Source: Sneathiella chungangensis
GTDB taxonomy: Bacteria; Pseudomonadota; Alphaproteobacteria; Sneathiellales; Sneathiellaceae
NCBI RefSeq assembly: GCF_009882935.1
Contig: NZ_WTVA01000001.1
Span: forward strand, 820,238-884,237
Direction of reading: 5' to 3'
DNA: 64,000 nucleotides
How positions within the stretch are numbered: position 1 is the stretch's first letter; the number at the start of each line of letters is the position of its first letter. Position numbers and translations under genes: made by a program. Below the pieces are notes generated by a model that saw nothing but the letters and a program-made list of their open reading frames with translations, did not search any database and was not told where the DNA came from. Below, piece by piece: positions 27,323 to 36,769 of this stretch.

Positions 27323-28318
27323 CTATCCCGTCAACGAAGACTCATGGTCTTGATGACCCGGTTGTTCCAGATAATCGGCGACTGCCTCCATCATATAGCT
27401 GACGAACTGGATCAGCATGGTCACGGCGAACACCGCCAGGAATCCGGCCATCAGATATTTCACATGCATCCCGAAACCGGACTGGCTCACCTCGAAATTG
27501 GACATCGGGCTATAGAGGATGGCCGCCTTGTTGCCCATGCCGACAAACAGAATGGTCCAGCACAGGACGATCCCCATGAAGAAGGTGCCCACCGCATTGA
27601 CGAAGCCCTTGGTCTTGTTGGTAAAGCCTGCATAAAAGACGTCAACCCGCACATGGCCTTCTTCAACAAGAGTATAGGCGGAGGCGAACAGGAAGAGAGC
27701 GGCGTACCAGAAGCGCACGAGATCGCCCATGAACGCCTGCTCGTAGGAAAAAATGAACCGCGTGATCACAATCAGCAGCTCCGCGAAGACAACCAGCAGG
27801 GCGAGCCACTGAAAGCCGAGCGTGCGCGAACGCAGCGCGATGAGCAGCGATAGGATAATCAGCGGGATATGGACATAGGGGCCGCGGAAATGCGCGCGTC
27901 CCAGATCCGCATTGAGCTGGTCGCTGATGAAATAGGGAAGAATGCTCTCGATCCGCAAAAAGGATATGGACATATCCACGATGCCGACAAGGAAAACGGC
28001 CCAGAAGGCCGCCCGCACAAGATAGGTATTGAAGCGGGTAATCATGGCGGCTTCATCGCGCAAATGGCGGCTCGCCGTTCTGCTGACCAGACCAAAGGCG
28101 AAGACGATCCCGGCGCCAAAAATGGCCAGCTGTATCCAGGATTCGGCTGTCACTTCACCGGCTGAAAATATCGGCGTTATGCCGGGCCACCCGAGAGTGA
28201 AGCTCAGGAAATTATTAAAAAAATAGATTGGTAACGCAACCAGCATGCACCAACCATAGACACGAACCGCATATTGCAGCCCGCGGTGCGATGCATAGAC
28301 ATCTCCCGCCATCGTCAT
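27323..28318 (-). CDS. TRAP transporter small permease, enlarged (DctQ/TakQ-like)
   Basis: A 331-residue membrane protein, about twice the length of a normal DctQ. The C-terminal part shows the family pattern: FWYAALFLFASAYTLVEEGH, then VRVDVFYAGFTNKTKGFVNA, where the EEGHVRVD motif is diagnostic. The first ~150 residues add several hydrophobic segments (CMLVALPIYFFNNFLSFTLG, FWAVFLVGIVDMSISFL). It forms the membrane bundle with the large permease encoded ten bases downstream, and is preceded 63 bases upstream by the binding-protein gene. Confidence 0.87.
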   Translation of the reverse strand: MTMAGDVYASHRGLQYAVRVYGWCMLVALPIYFFNNFLSFTLGWPGITPIFSAGEVTAESWIQLAIFGAGIVFAFGLVSRTASRHLRDEAAMITRFNTYLVRAAFWAVFLVGIVDMSISFLRIESILPYFISDQLNADLGRAHFRGPYVHIPLIILSLLIALRSRTLGFQWLALLVVFAELLIVITRFIFSYEQAFMGDLVRFWYAALFLFASAYTLVEEGHVRVDVFYAGFTNKTKGFVNAVGTFFMGIVLCWTILFVGMGNKAAILYSPMSNFEVSQSGFGMHVKYLMAGFLAVFAVTMLIQFVSYMMEAVADYLEQPGHQDHESSLTG

Positions 28319-28381
28319 GAGCGCCTCCCCATCGTAGAAGGGGCGAGATTATCATCCCGCCCCATTCCGCAACAATATGTC

Positions 28382-29473
28382 TTAAATCCCCAGAACGCGG
28401 TTTCGCTGATTGGAGAAGGCGACTTCCGCAATCTTCTGATAGCCGCCGATTTCCCGGAGGTTTTTCTGGAAAGAGTCGTCGATCTTCGTCGCGAGGGCGC
28501 TGTGGGCGCGGGTTTCTTCGAAGACCTCTGCCGCAGCTTCCGCAAAGGCGTCATAGACATCGTCGCTGAATTCCTTCAGGACAACACCGTTTTCGGTGAT
28601 CATCTTCTGCAGATATTCACCGTTCAGAGCCTGGGCTTCTTCATACTGAGCCGCATGTTCTTCCATGCAGCAGACCGTGATCAGTTCCTGCTCCCACTTG
28701 GAGAGGCTTTCCCACCAGGATTTGTTCATCCCGAAGGCAAGTCCCCCACCCGGCTCATGCATGCCCGGATAGTAGTAGTACTTGGCGGCTTCGTAGAACT
28801 TCAGGAAGTAGTCGTTATACGGGCCAACCCATTCCGTTGCGTCGATCGCGCCGGAAACAAGGTTTTCATAAATCTGGCCACCCGGAAGCGAGACAACGGA
28901 CGCGCCAAGCTTGGCGATCACGTCACCGCCGAGACCCGGCATACGGAATTTGAGACCCTTGAAGTCGTCAGCGGAGTTCACTTCCTTGTTGAACCAGCCG
29001 CCCATCTGGGTGCCGGTGGCGCCGCAGGCGAGAGCTTTCAGTCCGAACTCACCGGACATTTCATCCCAGAGAGCCTGACCACCCTTGAACTTGATCCAGG
29101 CGTTCCATTCCACCGTCGTCATGCCGAGCGGCACCGAGGTGAAATAGGCGAAGCCCGGATGCTTGCCCTTCCAGTAATAGTCAGCGCCGATATAGGCCTG
29201 GGCGTTGCCGGAGGCGACTTCGTCGAACGAGTCGAAGGCGCCGACACGTTCACCGGCAGCGAAGTAGTTGACCGTGATGCGGCCTTCACTGACTTCCGTG
29301 ATACGTGCGCAGAGACGCTGGGCGCTGATCCCGAGACCCGGGAAGTCCCGCGGCCAGGTCGAGACAACCGTCATCTCCTTGCGTTCCTGGGCAATTGCCG
29401 GTGCCGCAAAAGGTGCGGCAGCAACGCCTGCGCCAGCAATCGCTGCGCCTGTTAAAAACTTGCGTCGTTCCAT
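28382..29473 (-). CDS. TRAP transporter solute-binding protein, TakP-like (2-oxoacid type)
   Basis: A 363-residue periplasmic binding protein with a Tat signal (ERRKFLTGAAIAGAGVAAAP, cleavage near PAIAQ). Landmarks TGTQMGGWFNKEVNSADDFK and IDATEWVGPYNDYFLKFYEA closely resemble Rhodobacter TakP, which binds pyruvate and other 2-oxo or hydroxy monocarboxylates; KYYYYPGMHEPGG supports this. The ATG at 29473 is preceded by GGGAGG at a good distance; the open frame extends upstream without a better start. First gene of the minus-strand TRAP operon. Confidence 0.9.
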   Translation of the reverse strand: MERRKFLTGAAIAGAGVAAAPFAAPAIAQERKEMTVVSTWPRDFPGLGISAQRLCARITEVSEGRITVNYFAAGERVGAFDSFDEVASGNAQAYIGADYYWKGKHPGFAYFTSVPLGMTTVEWNAWIKFKGGQALWDEMSGEFGLKALACGATGTQMGGWFNKEVNSADDFKGLKFRMPGLGGDVIAKLGASVVSLPGGQIYENLVSGAIDATEWVGPYNDYFLKFYEAAKYYYYPGMHEPGGGLAFGMNKSWWESLSKWEQELITVCCMEEHAAQYEEAQALNGEYLQKMITENGVVLKEFSDDVYDAFAEAAAEVFEETRAHSALATKIDDSFQKNLREIGGYQKIAEVAFSNQRNRVLGI

Positions 29474-30038
29474 AAAATGATCCTCCCATTTTAACAACGA
29501 AAGACGGAACAAGTACCGTCCATCAGAATATGTAGCTATGTAACAGAATCGTCGCGTAACGACTTGGAACTGCTTCGATGCAGAACTCGTATTTTTCTGA
29601 CATCTGAAGTCAGTCGTCTTTTCGCGAAATCTCCCTGTTGCTCGCATTTTGCAGGAAGATAAATCAAATACAAGGCAAATTTTCATATTCAAAAATTTGC
29701 ATATTATTGGTTAATAGTAACACGAAGGATTAATTACACTAAATAATATATTGTTTTTTATTATATTTTTGATTTTGTAATAAAATTTCTCGCCGGGCGG
29801 GAGAGATTTTCTGTGATGAATTTTGCGGCCCGGCGATAAACGTCAAAGATGTTGACCTATATTGATCGGCCCTGCGCGCGCCCCTGCTTTTTGCGAATCC
29901 GTTTTATCCGCCCGCAGCCGGATTATCGCGAACCGGGTGCAGATACCGGACAAAGTTGCGTCCGCCGGGCGGCTCGCCTATAACGCCGGTATCGGAAATG
30001 CGTAAGGGCCTTCCCTCGCCAGCCAGAAAGAAGTTTGC
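29474..30038. other. divergent intergenic region between two TRAP operons
   Basis: This 565-base spacer separates the takP-type operon (minus) from the second TRAP permease pair (plus). The part from about 29690 to 29790 is very AT-rich with T and A runs and probably holds promoters. An 8-base inverted repeat CGCCGGGC (29791-29798) / GCCCGGCG (29828-29835) flanks a 29-base loop and could form a hairpin in RNA on either strand. No convincing open frame or RNA gene was seen. Confidence 0.5.
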
Positions 30039-30554
30039 GTGACCCGTCTTGCCTCCCTCGCCCATGCCCTCGACCGGTTAAGTGCCGCCCTTGGAAAATA
30101 TGTTTCCTGGCTCGCGCTGTTCATGGTGCTGGCCGAGTTCACGCTGGTTCTTGCGCGCTATGTATTCGGCATCGGCTGGATCGCCCTGCAGGAAAGCGTG
30201 ATCTACAGCTTTGCGCTGCTGTTCATGCTGGGGGCCGCCGACACGCTCCGCGGGGATGGCCATGTGCGCATCGATATTCTTTATGGCAAACTTGGCGACA
30301 ACGGCAAGGCGCTCATCAATCTGCTCGGCAGCCTGTTCCTGCTGATCCCGGTCTCGCTCGTCATCCTGATCATCAGCTGGCCCTATGTCGCGGGTTCCTG
30401 GGAAATCGCCGAGGGATCGCGCGAAAGCTCGGGCCTTCCCGTCCTGTTTCTGCTGAAATCTCTGCTGCTCGCCTTCCCCGTCCTGATGAGTCTGCAGGGA
30501 CTGGCCATCGCCCTGCGCGCGCTTGTCACGCTGCGGTCGGGGGGACGGCCATGA
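30039..30554 (+). CDS. TRAP transporter small permease (DctQ)
   Basis: A 171-residue four-helix membrane protein starting from GTG. The family signature is complete: WIALQESVIYSFALLFMLGA, then ADTLRGDGHVRIDILYGKLG. The last helix pair includes LPVLFLLKSLLLAFPVLMSL. Normal length, unlike the 331-residue small permease of the neighbouring operon. Its stop codon overlaps the ATG of the large permease gene (ATGA at 30551), so the two are translationally coupled. No binding-protein gene follows or precedes on this strand. Confidence 0.88.
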   Translation: MTRLASLAHALDRLSAALGKYVSWLALFMVLAEFTLVLARYVFGIGWIALQESVIYSFALLFMLGAADTLRGDGHVRIDILYGKLGDNGKALINLLGSLFLLIPVSLVILIISWPYVAGSWEIAEGSRESSGLPVLFLLKSLLLAFPVLMSLQGLAIALRALVTLRSGGRP

Positions 30555-32119
30555 TCCTCGCCGACATCCTCGCCATCGGGCTTTTCCTCGTCACCATCGC
30601 CAGCCTTATGGCGGGCTATCCCGTCGCCTTCACCCTGGCCGGCGCGTCCCTCTTCATGGCCGGGGTCGGCTGGGCCTTCGGCGCGTTCGACCTCTCCCTT
30701 CTCGGGGCGATCCCGTCGCGCATTTTTGGCGTCGCCATGTGGAACGAGACGTTGCTCGCCGTGCCGCTGTTCATCTTCATGGGGATCATGCTCGAAAAAT
30801 CGCGGGTGGCGGAGGATCTGCTGACATCCATGGGGCAGCTTTTCGGCAAGCTCCGCGGCGGCCTCGGGATTTCTGTCTTTATCGTCGGTGCGCTCCTCGC
30901 CGCCTCGACCGGGATCGTCGGCGCGGCGGTCGTGACCATGGGGCTGATGGCGCTGCCGACCATGCTGAACAGGGGCTACGATCCGCGCCTTGCCGCCGGG
31001 TCCATCTGCGCCGCCGGGACCCTGGGGCAGATTATCCCGCCCTCCATCGTGCTGATTATCCTGGCGGAGCAGGTTTCCAACGCCTATGTCGCCGCGCAGT
31101 CCTTAAAAGGCAACTGGTCGCCGGAACCGGTCGCCGTCGGCGATCTCTTCGCGGGCGCCCTCATTCCGGGGCTGATCCTTGTCGGGCTTTACATTCTCTA
31201 CCAGATCTTTATCGCCTTTTTCAAACCCGAAAGCTCACCGGCGGTGCCCATGAGCCCGAAGACCGAACAGGGCCGGAGCCCGGCGGGTGCGCTGCTCCGC
31301 TCCCTGCTGCCGCCGGTCCTCCTTATCATTGCGGTGCTGGGCTCGATCCTGATGGGAATCGCCACCCCGACCGAGGCCGCCTCGGTCGGTGCGGTGGGGG
31401 CGATCCTGCTGGCGGCGCTGCGGGCCGGCGGGCGGACGCTGCCCATCTATTCAAGTGGCGGCGCCATCCTGCTGCTGCTGCTGCTTGCCAATATCATCGA
31501 TCTGAAACGGATTGCGGTTGACGGGGTCACGGCGGGGGCGGGTCTCGCCCTTCTCCTGATCGCCATAATCGTCGCCGGGCTGGCCCTCGCCCTCCTCCGC
31601 CTCACGCGCAGCGGCATCCTGAGGGAGGTCTACCGCGCCACCATGGAGATGACGGCGATGGTCTTCGTCATCCTGATCGGCGCAACGATTTTCAGCCTCG
31701 TCTTTCGCGGCCTCGGCGGGGACGAACTTGTCTATGACTTCCTGACCAACCTGCCGGGCGGGCGGTTCGGTGCGCTTCTCGTGGTGATGATCGTGATCTT
31801 CATCCTCGGTTTTTTCCTCGATTTCGTCGAGATCACCTTCGTCGTCGTGCCGGTCGTCGCGCCGGTGCTGCTGCTGATGGATATCAGCCCCATCTGGCTC
31901 GGCATCATGATCGCGCTGAATTTACAGACGTCCTTCCTGACCCCGCCCTTCGGCTTCGCCCTCTTCTATCTGCGCGGCGTCGCCCCGCCGGAGATTACCA
32001 CGGGCATCATCTACCGGGGCGTGATCCCCTTTGTCGTCCTGCAGCTTGTGGCGCTCGGCCTGCTGGCGGCCTTTCCCGCGCTCGCGACCTGGCTGCCCGC
32101 CCTCTTGAGCGGCACCTAA
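30551..32119 (+). CDS. TRAP transporter large permease (DctM)
   Basis: A 522-residue DctM-type permease beginning MILADILAIGLFLVTIASLM. It has LLAVPLFIFMGIMLEKSRVA, AGTLGQIIPPSIVLIILAEQ, LDFVEITFVVVPVVAPVLLL and NLQTSFLTPPFGFALFYLRG, closely parallel to the large permease at 24658 including the extra hydrophobic segments between halves (YSSGGAILLLLLLANIIDL, GAGLALLLIAIIVAGLALAL), but without the C-terminal extension. The frame is open upstream, but the ATG at 30551 overlapping the dctQ stop is the clear start. The substrate is unknown because the solute-binding protein is missing; it might share the adjacent TakP-like one. Confidence 0.9.
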   Translation: MILADILAIGLFLVTIASLMAGYPVAFTLAGASLFMAGVGWAFGAFDLSLLGAIPSRIFGVAMWNETLLAVPLFIFMGIMLEKSRVAEDLLTSMGQLFGKLRGGLGISVFIVGALLAASTGIVGAAVVTMGLMALPTMLNRGYDPRLAAGSICAAGTLGQIIPPSIVLIILAEQVSNAYVAAQSLKGNWSPEPVAVGDLFAGALIPGLILVGLYILYQIFIAFFKPESSPAVPMSPKTEQGRSPAGALLRSLLPPVLLIIAVLGSILMGIATPTEAASVGAVGAILLAALRAGGRTLPIYSSGGAILLLLLLANIIDLKRIAVDGVTAGAGLALLLIAIIVAGLALALLRLTRSGILREVYRATMEMTAMVFVILIGATIFSLVFRGLGGDELVYDFLTNLPGGRFGALLVVMIVIFILGFFLDFVEITFVVVPVVAPVLLLMDISPIWLGIMIALNLQTSFLTPPFGFALFYLRGVAPPEITTGIIYRGVIPFVVLQLVALGLLAAFPALATWLPALLSGT

Positions 32120-32120
32120 C

Positions 32121-32155
32121 AAAAACGGGCGGGACGCCGTTCAACGCCCCGCCCG
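32121..32155 (-). terminator. rho-independent terminator for bioY
   Basis: On the minus strand the stem 32155-32148 / 32133-32126 (CGGGCGGG pairing with CCCGCCCG) is followed by TTTTT at 32125-32121. It lies just past the bioY stop and may also act on the converging TRAP operon, though the plus strand lacks a T run. Confidence 0.75.
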
Positions 32156-32176
32156 CCTGCTACGCGAAATTTGCGG

Positions 32177-32773
32177 TTACTTGCGGAGTTTACCGATCAG
32201 CTTCCAGGCCATCGGCAGGACCGCAACGGCCAGCGCGATCTTGAAAACGGCCCCCGGAAGGAAGGGATACATGCCGACGACCAGCGCCTTTTCAACACCG
32301 GTGAAGGTGGAGAGCCAGGCGATACCGCCCGCGAAGATCACCGCCGTGCCGAGGGTCATGGCCAGCGCCGTCTTCAAGAGGGAGCGTCCCCAGCCCTTCT
32401 CGATCAGCGCGCCGACAAGCGCCGCCGCGGCGACAAAGGCAAAGAGATAGCCGGCCGTCGGACCGGCGAGGGAGGCAAGGCTGCCGCCATTCGCAAAGAC
32501 CGGCAGGCCCATCGCCCCTTCGGCGAGATAAAGCGCCACCGTCGCCCCGCCAAGCCGCCAGCCGTATGCCGCGCCGATCAGGACCACGGCGAATGTCTGC
32601 ATGGTCATGGGCACCGGCCACATGGGCACGGAAATCTGCGCGGAAATCGCCAGCAATGCGGTGCCGGCAACGGCAAGAACAGCCAGCCGGACGAATTTTC
32701 CCAGACGGGACGCGCGCGAATCCACGCTCCAGAGTGCGCCGATCAGGGTTGAAGAAGTCTCAGATGCAGCCAT
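32177..32773 (-). CDS. bioY: biotin transporter BioY
   Basis: A 198-residue integral membrane S component for biotin uptake. Motifs are ISAQISVPMWPVPMTMQTFA, GWRLGGATVALYLAEGAMGL and GGSLASLAGPTAGYLFAF, all characteristic of BioY. AAAGGA seven bases upstream supports the ATG at 32773 over an in-frame GTG five codons earlier. No bioM/bioN energising genes are adjacent, so it may work alone or with distant partners, as reported for solitary BioY proteins. A weakly palindromic site related to the one at 10823 lies about 50 bases upstream of its start. Confidence 0.93.
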   Translation of the reverse strand: MAASETSSTLIGALWSVDSRASRLGKFVRLAVLAVAGTALLAISAQISVPMWPVPMTMQTFAVVLIGAAYGWRLGGATVALYLAEGAMGLPVFANGGSLASLAGPTAGYLFAFVAAAALVGALIEKGWGRSLLKTALAMTLGTAVIFAGGIAWLSTFTGVEKALVVGMYPFLPGAVFKIALAVAVLPMAWKLIGKLRK

Positions 32774-32823
32774 TTTGGTTCCTTTCACTAACTCGCCCGA
32801 AGGGGCCCAGAAGAGAGTAACGG

Positions 32824-32847
32824 TTTACCAAACAAACGTTTGACTAT
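32824..32847. promoter_or_regulatory. possible degenerate copy of the 10823 operator, upstream of bioY
   Basis: Starts TTTACCAAACAA and continues with ACGTTTGACTAT. It shares GGTTTACCAAAC exactly with the palindrome at 10823-10846 and then CGTT at the same spacing; the outer right arm is degenerate. The core CAAACGTTTG is itself a perfect palindrome. It lies between the acyl-CoA ligase stop and the bioY start, so it would act on bioY. Confidence 0.4.
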
Positions 32848-32876
32848 CAATCTGAAATTTACTTAACCTGTTAAAA

Positions 32877-34490
32877 TTATTTAGATTTCCTCTTGTGATT
32901 CCGGAAATCCATTGCCCCCGCCACCGCGCGCGGATCGACATCGGCCCCGAAAATTTTCGTCTTCTGGATTTTCTGGGTGCCGGTGGTCGGCAGATCATTC
33001 AGGAACAGGATCCAGCCCGGCGTCTTGAAATAGGCGAGATTCTCATTCGAATAGTCGAAAATCTCCCGCGCCTTCTCTTCCGTTTGCTCGACCCCCTCCA
33101 TCGGCACGATGCAGGCCATCACTTCCTCCTCGCGGAGTTCGTCCTTCACCGCGATCACCGCGACCTTGGCCACATCGTCATGGGCCTGCAGCACGGCCTC
33201 GACCTCGGCGGCGGCGATATTCTCGCCGGAGCGGCGAATGATATTCTTCTTGCGATCGACGAAATAGAGCATCCCGCTCTCGTCCTGGCGCACCGTATCG
33301 CCGGTATGGAACCAGCCGCCCTGCCAGGCTTCCTCCGTCGCTTCTTCATTCTTGAGATAGCCCGCGAAGAAGCCGCGGCGCGGATCATCGCCAACGCAAC
33401 TGACCAGCAGCTCGCCCTCCGCGCCAACGGGCACATCCTGTCCCTTTTCATCGACAACGCGGGCCTGCATCTCGCCGGGGCGGCCGAAGGCGCGGGTATG
33501 GATCTGCCGGGGTTCGATGCAATCGGCATATATCCGCCCGGTTTCCGTCATGCCCCAGACCTCGACCAGCGGGAAGCCGAAGCGTTTCTCGAATACCTCA
33601 TGCAGTTCCGGCTCAACCCCCGCGCCAAGACCAAAGCGCACGTTATGCGCCGTATCGAGATCGCTTTTCGGCTGGTTCAGCAGAAGCGGCGGCACCACGC
33701 CAAGATAATGAATGACGGTCGCGCGGGTCTCGGCAATCTCCTGCCACCAGGTAGAAGGGTGGAACCGGTCGGGAATGACCAGACAGCCGCCGGTGAGAAT
33801 CATGCAGGTAAAGGTCACCGCGCCCGCATTCATGTGAAAGAGCGGCAGGGGATTATAGACCCGCTCCTCCCCCTCCCGGATCGTGGCGACGCCGCCGAGT
33901 TCCTTATAGGTCCGCCCGGCGGTCAGGAAATAGTCATTGGTCAGGATGCAGCCCTTCGGCCGCCCGGTCGTGCCGGAGGTATAGAGCAGGCTCACCTCGC
34001 TCATCAGCCCCGGCGCCTTGCCGGCATAGGGCGCGGGCCTCGGGCGCGGCATCGGCCCGCCGAACTTTTCGAAATGCACCACAGGAAGCGGGCGCGCCCG
34101 TTCCGACGCGGCGGCCTGCACATCCTTTGCCCGCTCCTCGATGGTCACGACAAGATCGACGTCGGAATGATCCAGCAGATAGCTCATCTCGTCATGCAGA
34201 TAGTCCGGATTGACGGGCACGCAGGATACACCGAGGGAGTTTGCTGCCAGAAGATGCAGAAGATAGTCGGGCCGGTTTTCCAGCAGGAAGGCGATCCGGT
34301 TGCCATGGGAAAAGCCGTAATTCCGATAAATGCCCCTGAGGCGCTCGACCTCTTCCGCCGCTTCCGCATAGGTGATCTCAACGCCGTCGGGATGATAACT
34401 TCGTTTTTCGTAGGCCGGCACACAGAGAAAAGCGTTATCCGGATACTTTGCCGCCGTTTTACAAAAGGCGTCATAAACCGTTGTCATCAT
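32877..34490 (-). CDS. AMP-forming acyl-CoA synthetase, CaiC-like
   Basis: A 537-residue ANL-superfamily ligase that activates a carboxylic acid to its CoA ester via an acyl-adenylate. The phosphate loop is LLYTSGTTGRPKGC, followed by YNPLPLFHMNAGAVTFTCM, the substrate/ATP motif VEVWGMTETGRIYADC, GGWFHTGDTVRQDESGMLYF with the hinge VDRKKNIIRRSGENIAAAEV, and the catalytic lysine region TGTQKIQKTKIF at the C-terminus. The domain order resembles crotonobetaine/carnitine-CoA ligases, but the acid is unknown. GAGGGG precedes the tandem ATGs. It starts eight bases after the parC stop and may be read from the recO-parC transcript. Confidence 0.87.
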   Translation of the reverse strand: MMTTVYDAFCKTAAKYPDNAFLCVPAYEKRSYHPDGVEITYAEAAEEVERLRGIYRNYGFSHGNRIAFLLENRPDYLLHLLAANSLGVSCVPVNPDYLHDEMSYLLDHSDVDLVVTIEERAKDVQAAASERARPLPVVHFEKFGGPMPRPRPAPYAGKAPGLMSEVSLLYTSGTTGRPKGCILTNDYFLTAGRTYKELGGVATIREGEERVYNPLPLFHMNAGAVTFTCMILTGGCLVIPDRFHPSTWWQEIAETRATVIHYLGVVPPLLLNQPKSDLDTAHNVRFGLGAGVEPELHEVFEKRFGFPLVEVWGMTETGRIYADCIEPRQIHTRAFGRPGEMQARVVDEKGQDVPVGAEGELLVSCVGDDPRRGFFAGYLKNEEATEEAWQGGWFHTGDTVRQDESGMLYFVDRKKNIIRRSGENIAAAEVEAVLQAHDDVAKVAVIAVKDELREEEVMACIVPMEGVEQTEEKAREIFDYSNENLAYFKTPGWILFLNDLPTTGTQKIQKTKIFGADVDPRAVAGAMDFRNHKRKSK

Positions 34491-34498
34491 CCCCTCAT

Positions 34499-36727
34499 CT
34501 AGCTGAATTTGTTATTCTTGCTAAAGCCGCGCGGCGGCAGCCGTCCCGCGTTTGCCCGCCGGGTGTACCAGCCGGTGAGGTCCGTCTCGGTGCGGGTTCG
34601 CTCGCCGGATTTCCAGGTAAGCCCCTCTTCCTTCGTGAAGGTCTTGATATCGGAGAGCCCGCCGTCCTTGTAGCGTTGCAAGGTAACGCCGCGGCCGCGG
34701 GTCATCTCGGCGATTTCCTCAAGCGCGAAGCAGTTGAGCTTGCGGTTGTCGCCGATCACCGCGACGCTGTCCCCCTCGACCTCGATGCAGAAGGCCGCCT
34801 CGACATCGCCCGAGACATTGAGCACCTGCTTGCCGTTGCGGGTCTGGGCGATGACGCTGTTCTCATCGACGATGAAGCCGCGCCCGTCGCTGGAGGCAAC
34901 CAGCAGCCTGCGGTCCGGTTTATGAACGAAGAGCGAAACAATATCCTGGTCATTGCCAAGATCGATCATCAGGCGCACCGGCTCCCCATGGCCGCGCCCG
35001 CGCGGCAGCTTGTCGCAGCCGATGGTGTAGAAGCGCCCGTTGGTGGCAAAGAGAACCAGCTTGTCGGTGGTTTCCGCGGTGATCCAGAAGCGGCCCCGGT
35101 CGCCATCCTTGTATTTTTCGGAGCCATTCTCTTCCACATGACCCTTGAGCGCGCGGATCCAGCCCTTTTCGGAGCAGATGACCGTAATCGCTTCCTTCTC
35201 GATCATGGCTTCGAGCGGAATGTCGGGAAGTTCCTGCGCCTCGCCGATGCGCGTCCGCCGCTCGGCGATCTCCGGCTTCGCGGCGAGTGCCTTTTTCATA
35301 TCGCGGATTTCATCGGAGATGGCGGCGCGCTGCAGATCCTCGCTCTCCAGCAAGGCCTCCAGCTCGCTCTTCTCCGCGCTCAATTTATCATGCTCGGTGC
35401 GCAGCTCCATCTCCTCCAGCTTGCGCAAGGAACGCAGCCGCATATTGAGGATCGCCTCGGCCTGGTTCTCGGTCAGCTTGAAGGTGTCGATCAGGCTCTG
35501 TTTGGGATGATCCTCCTCGCGGATGATGCGGATCACCTCGTCGAGGTTGAGGAAGACAATGAGATAGCCGTCGAGGACTTCCAGCCGCGCCTCGATCTTG
35601 CCGAGCCGGTTGCGGGAGCGGCGGACCAGAACCTCGAAGCGGTGATCGAGGAAGGCGAGCAAGGCCTCCTTCAGGCTCATCACCCGCGGCGTCTGCGTGG
35701 CGTCCAACACGTTCATGTTGAGCGAGAATCGGTTTTCGAGATCGGTCAGGCGGAACAGCCCCTGCATCAGCATCTCGGCCTCGACATTCTTGCTGCGCGG
35801 TTCCAGCACGAGGCGCACATCCTCCGCCGATTCGTCGCGCACATCGGCGAGGAACGGCAGCTTGCGCGTCTGGATCAACTCCGCGATCCGCTCGATCAGC
35901 TTGCTTTTCTGCACCTGATAGGGAATTTCGGTGACAACGATCTGGTAGGTCCCGCGCCCGAGATCCTCAACCTCCCATGTCGCCCGCTGGCGGAAGCTGC
36001 CGCGCCCGGTGAGATAGGCCTCGCGGATATTTTCCGGCTTCTCCACCAGCTCGCCGCCGGTCGGGAAATCCGGCCCCGGAATGAATTCCATCAGCTTGTC
36101 GATCCCAGCATTCGGGAACTTGATCAGATGCAAAAGCGCATTGGCCAGCTCGATCGCGTTATGCGGCGGGATAGAGGTGGCCATACCAACGGCGATCCCG
36201 GCGGAACCATTGGCGAGCAGGTTCGGGAAAGCGGCGGGAAGCACGACCGGCTCATGATCCTCCCCGTCATAGGTCGGGCGGAAATCGACCGTGTCCTGAT
36301 CGATATCGCGCAGCAGCATCTCGGCGATGATCGTCAGGCGCGCCTCGGTATAGCGCATGGCCGCCGCGTTATCGCCGTCGATATTGCCGAAATTCCCCTG
36401 CCCCTCGACGAGGGTGTAGCGCTGCGCGAATTCCTGCGCCAGCCTGACCAGCGCGTCATAGACCGACTGATCGCCATGGGGATGATATTTACCGATGACG
36501 TCACCGACGACGCGGGCGCATTTCTTGAAGCCCGAATTGGGATCCAGCTTCAGCATCCGCATCGCATAGAGAAGGCGCCGGTGCACCGGTTTCAGTCCGT
36601 CGCGCACATCGGGAAGCGAACGGGACATGATCGTTGACATCGCATAGGCGAGATAGCGCTCGCTTATGGCGTCCTTCAGCGAGGTCGGGACGATCTCGCC
36701 GGGTCTGACAGGGGAATGGTCACTCAT
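34499..36727 (-). CDS. parC: DNA topoisomerase IV subunit A
   Basis: A 742-residue type IIA topoisomerase subunit that breaks and rejoins DNA to unlink daughter chromosomes, working with ParE. The N-terminal breakage-reunion domain has [20 protein letters not shown], the quinolone-contact region [17 protein letters not shown], and catalytic Tyr126 in [11 protein letters not shown]. The C-terminal beta-pinwheel is shorter than in GyrA and lacks a GyrA-box, which supports ParC. At the position of E. coli Ser80 there is Gln87 and at Glu84 there is Asp91. Follows recO with a 42-base gap. Confidence 0.94.
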   Translation of the reverse strand: MSDHSPVRPGEIVPTSLKDAISERYLAYAMSTIMSRSLPDVRDGLKPVHRRLLYAMRMLKLDPNSGFKKCARVVGDVIGKYHPHGDQSVYDALVRLAQEFAQRYTLVEGQGNFGNIDGDNAAAMRYTEARLTIIAEMLLRDIDQDTVDFRPTYDGEDHEPVVLPAAFPNLLANGSAGIAVGMATSIPPHNAIELANALLHLIKFPNAGIDKLMEFIPGPDFPTGGELVEKPENIREAYLTGRGSFRQRATWEVEDLGRGTYQIVVTEIPYQVQKSKLIERIAELIQTRKLPFLADVRDESAEDVRLVLEPRSKNVEAEMLMQGLFRLTDLENRFSLNMNVLDATQTPRVMSLKEALLAFLDHRFEVLVRRSRNRLGKIEARLEVLDGYLIVFLNLDEVIRIIREEDHPKQSLIDTFKLTENQAEAILNMRLRSLRKLEEMELRTEHDKLSAEKSELEALLESEDLQRAAISDEIRDMKKALAAKPEIAERRTRIGEAQELPDIPLEAMIEKEAITVICSEKGWIRALKGHVEENGSEKYKDGDRGRFWITAETTDKLVLFATNGRFYTIGCDKLPRGRGHGEPVRLMIDLGNDQDIVSLFVHKPDRRLLVASSDGRGFIVDENSVIAQTRNGKQVLNVSGDVEAAFCIEVEGDSVAVIGDNRKLNCFALEEIAEMTRGRGVTLQRYKDGGLSDIKTFTKEEGLTWKSGERTRTETDLTGWYTRRANAGRLPPRGFSKNNKFS

Positions 36728-36769
36728 GCCCCCTATATACCACCTGATTTTGCTTTGGGGAGGGAAAAA

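Noticed and set aside
34448-36637. 729-codon open frame on the plus strand opposite parC
   Set aside because: Antisense to parC, with no domain and no ribosome binding site.
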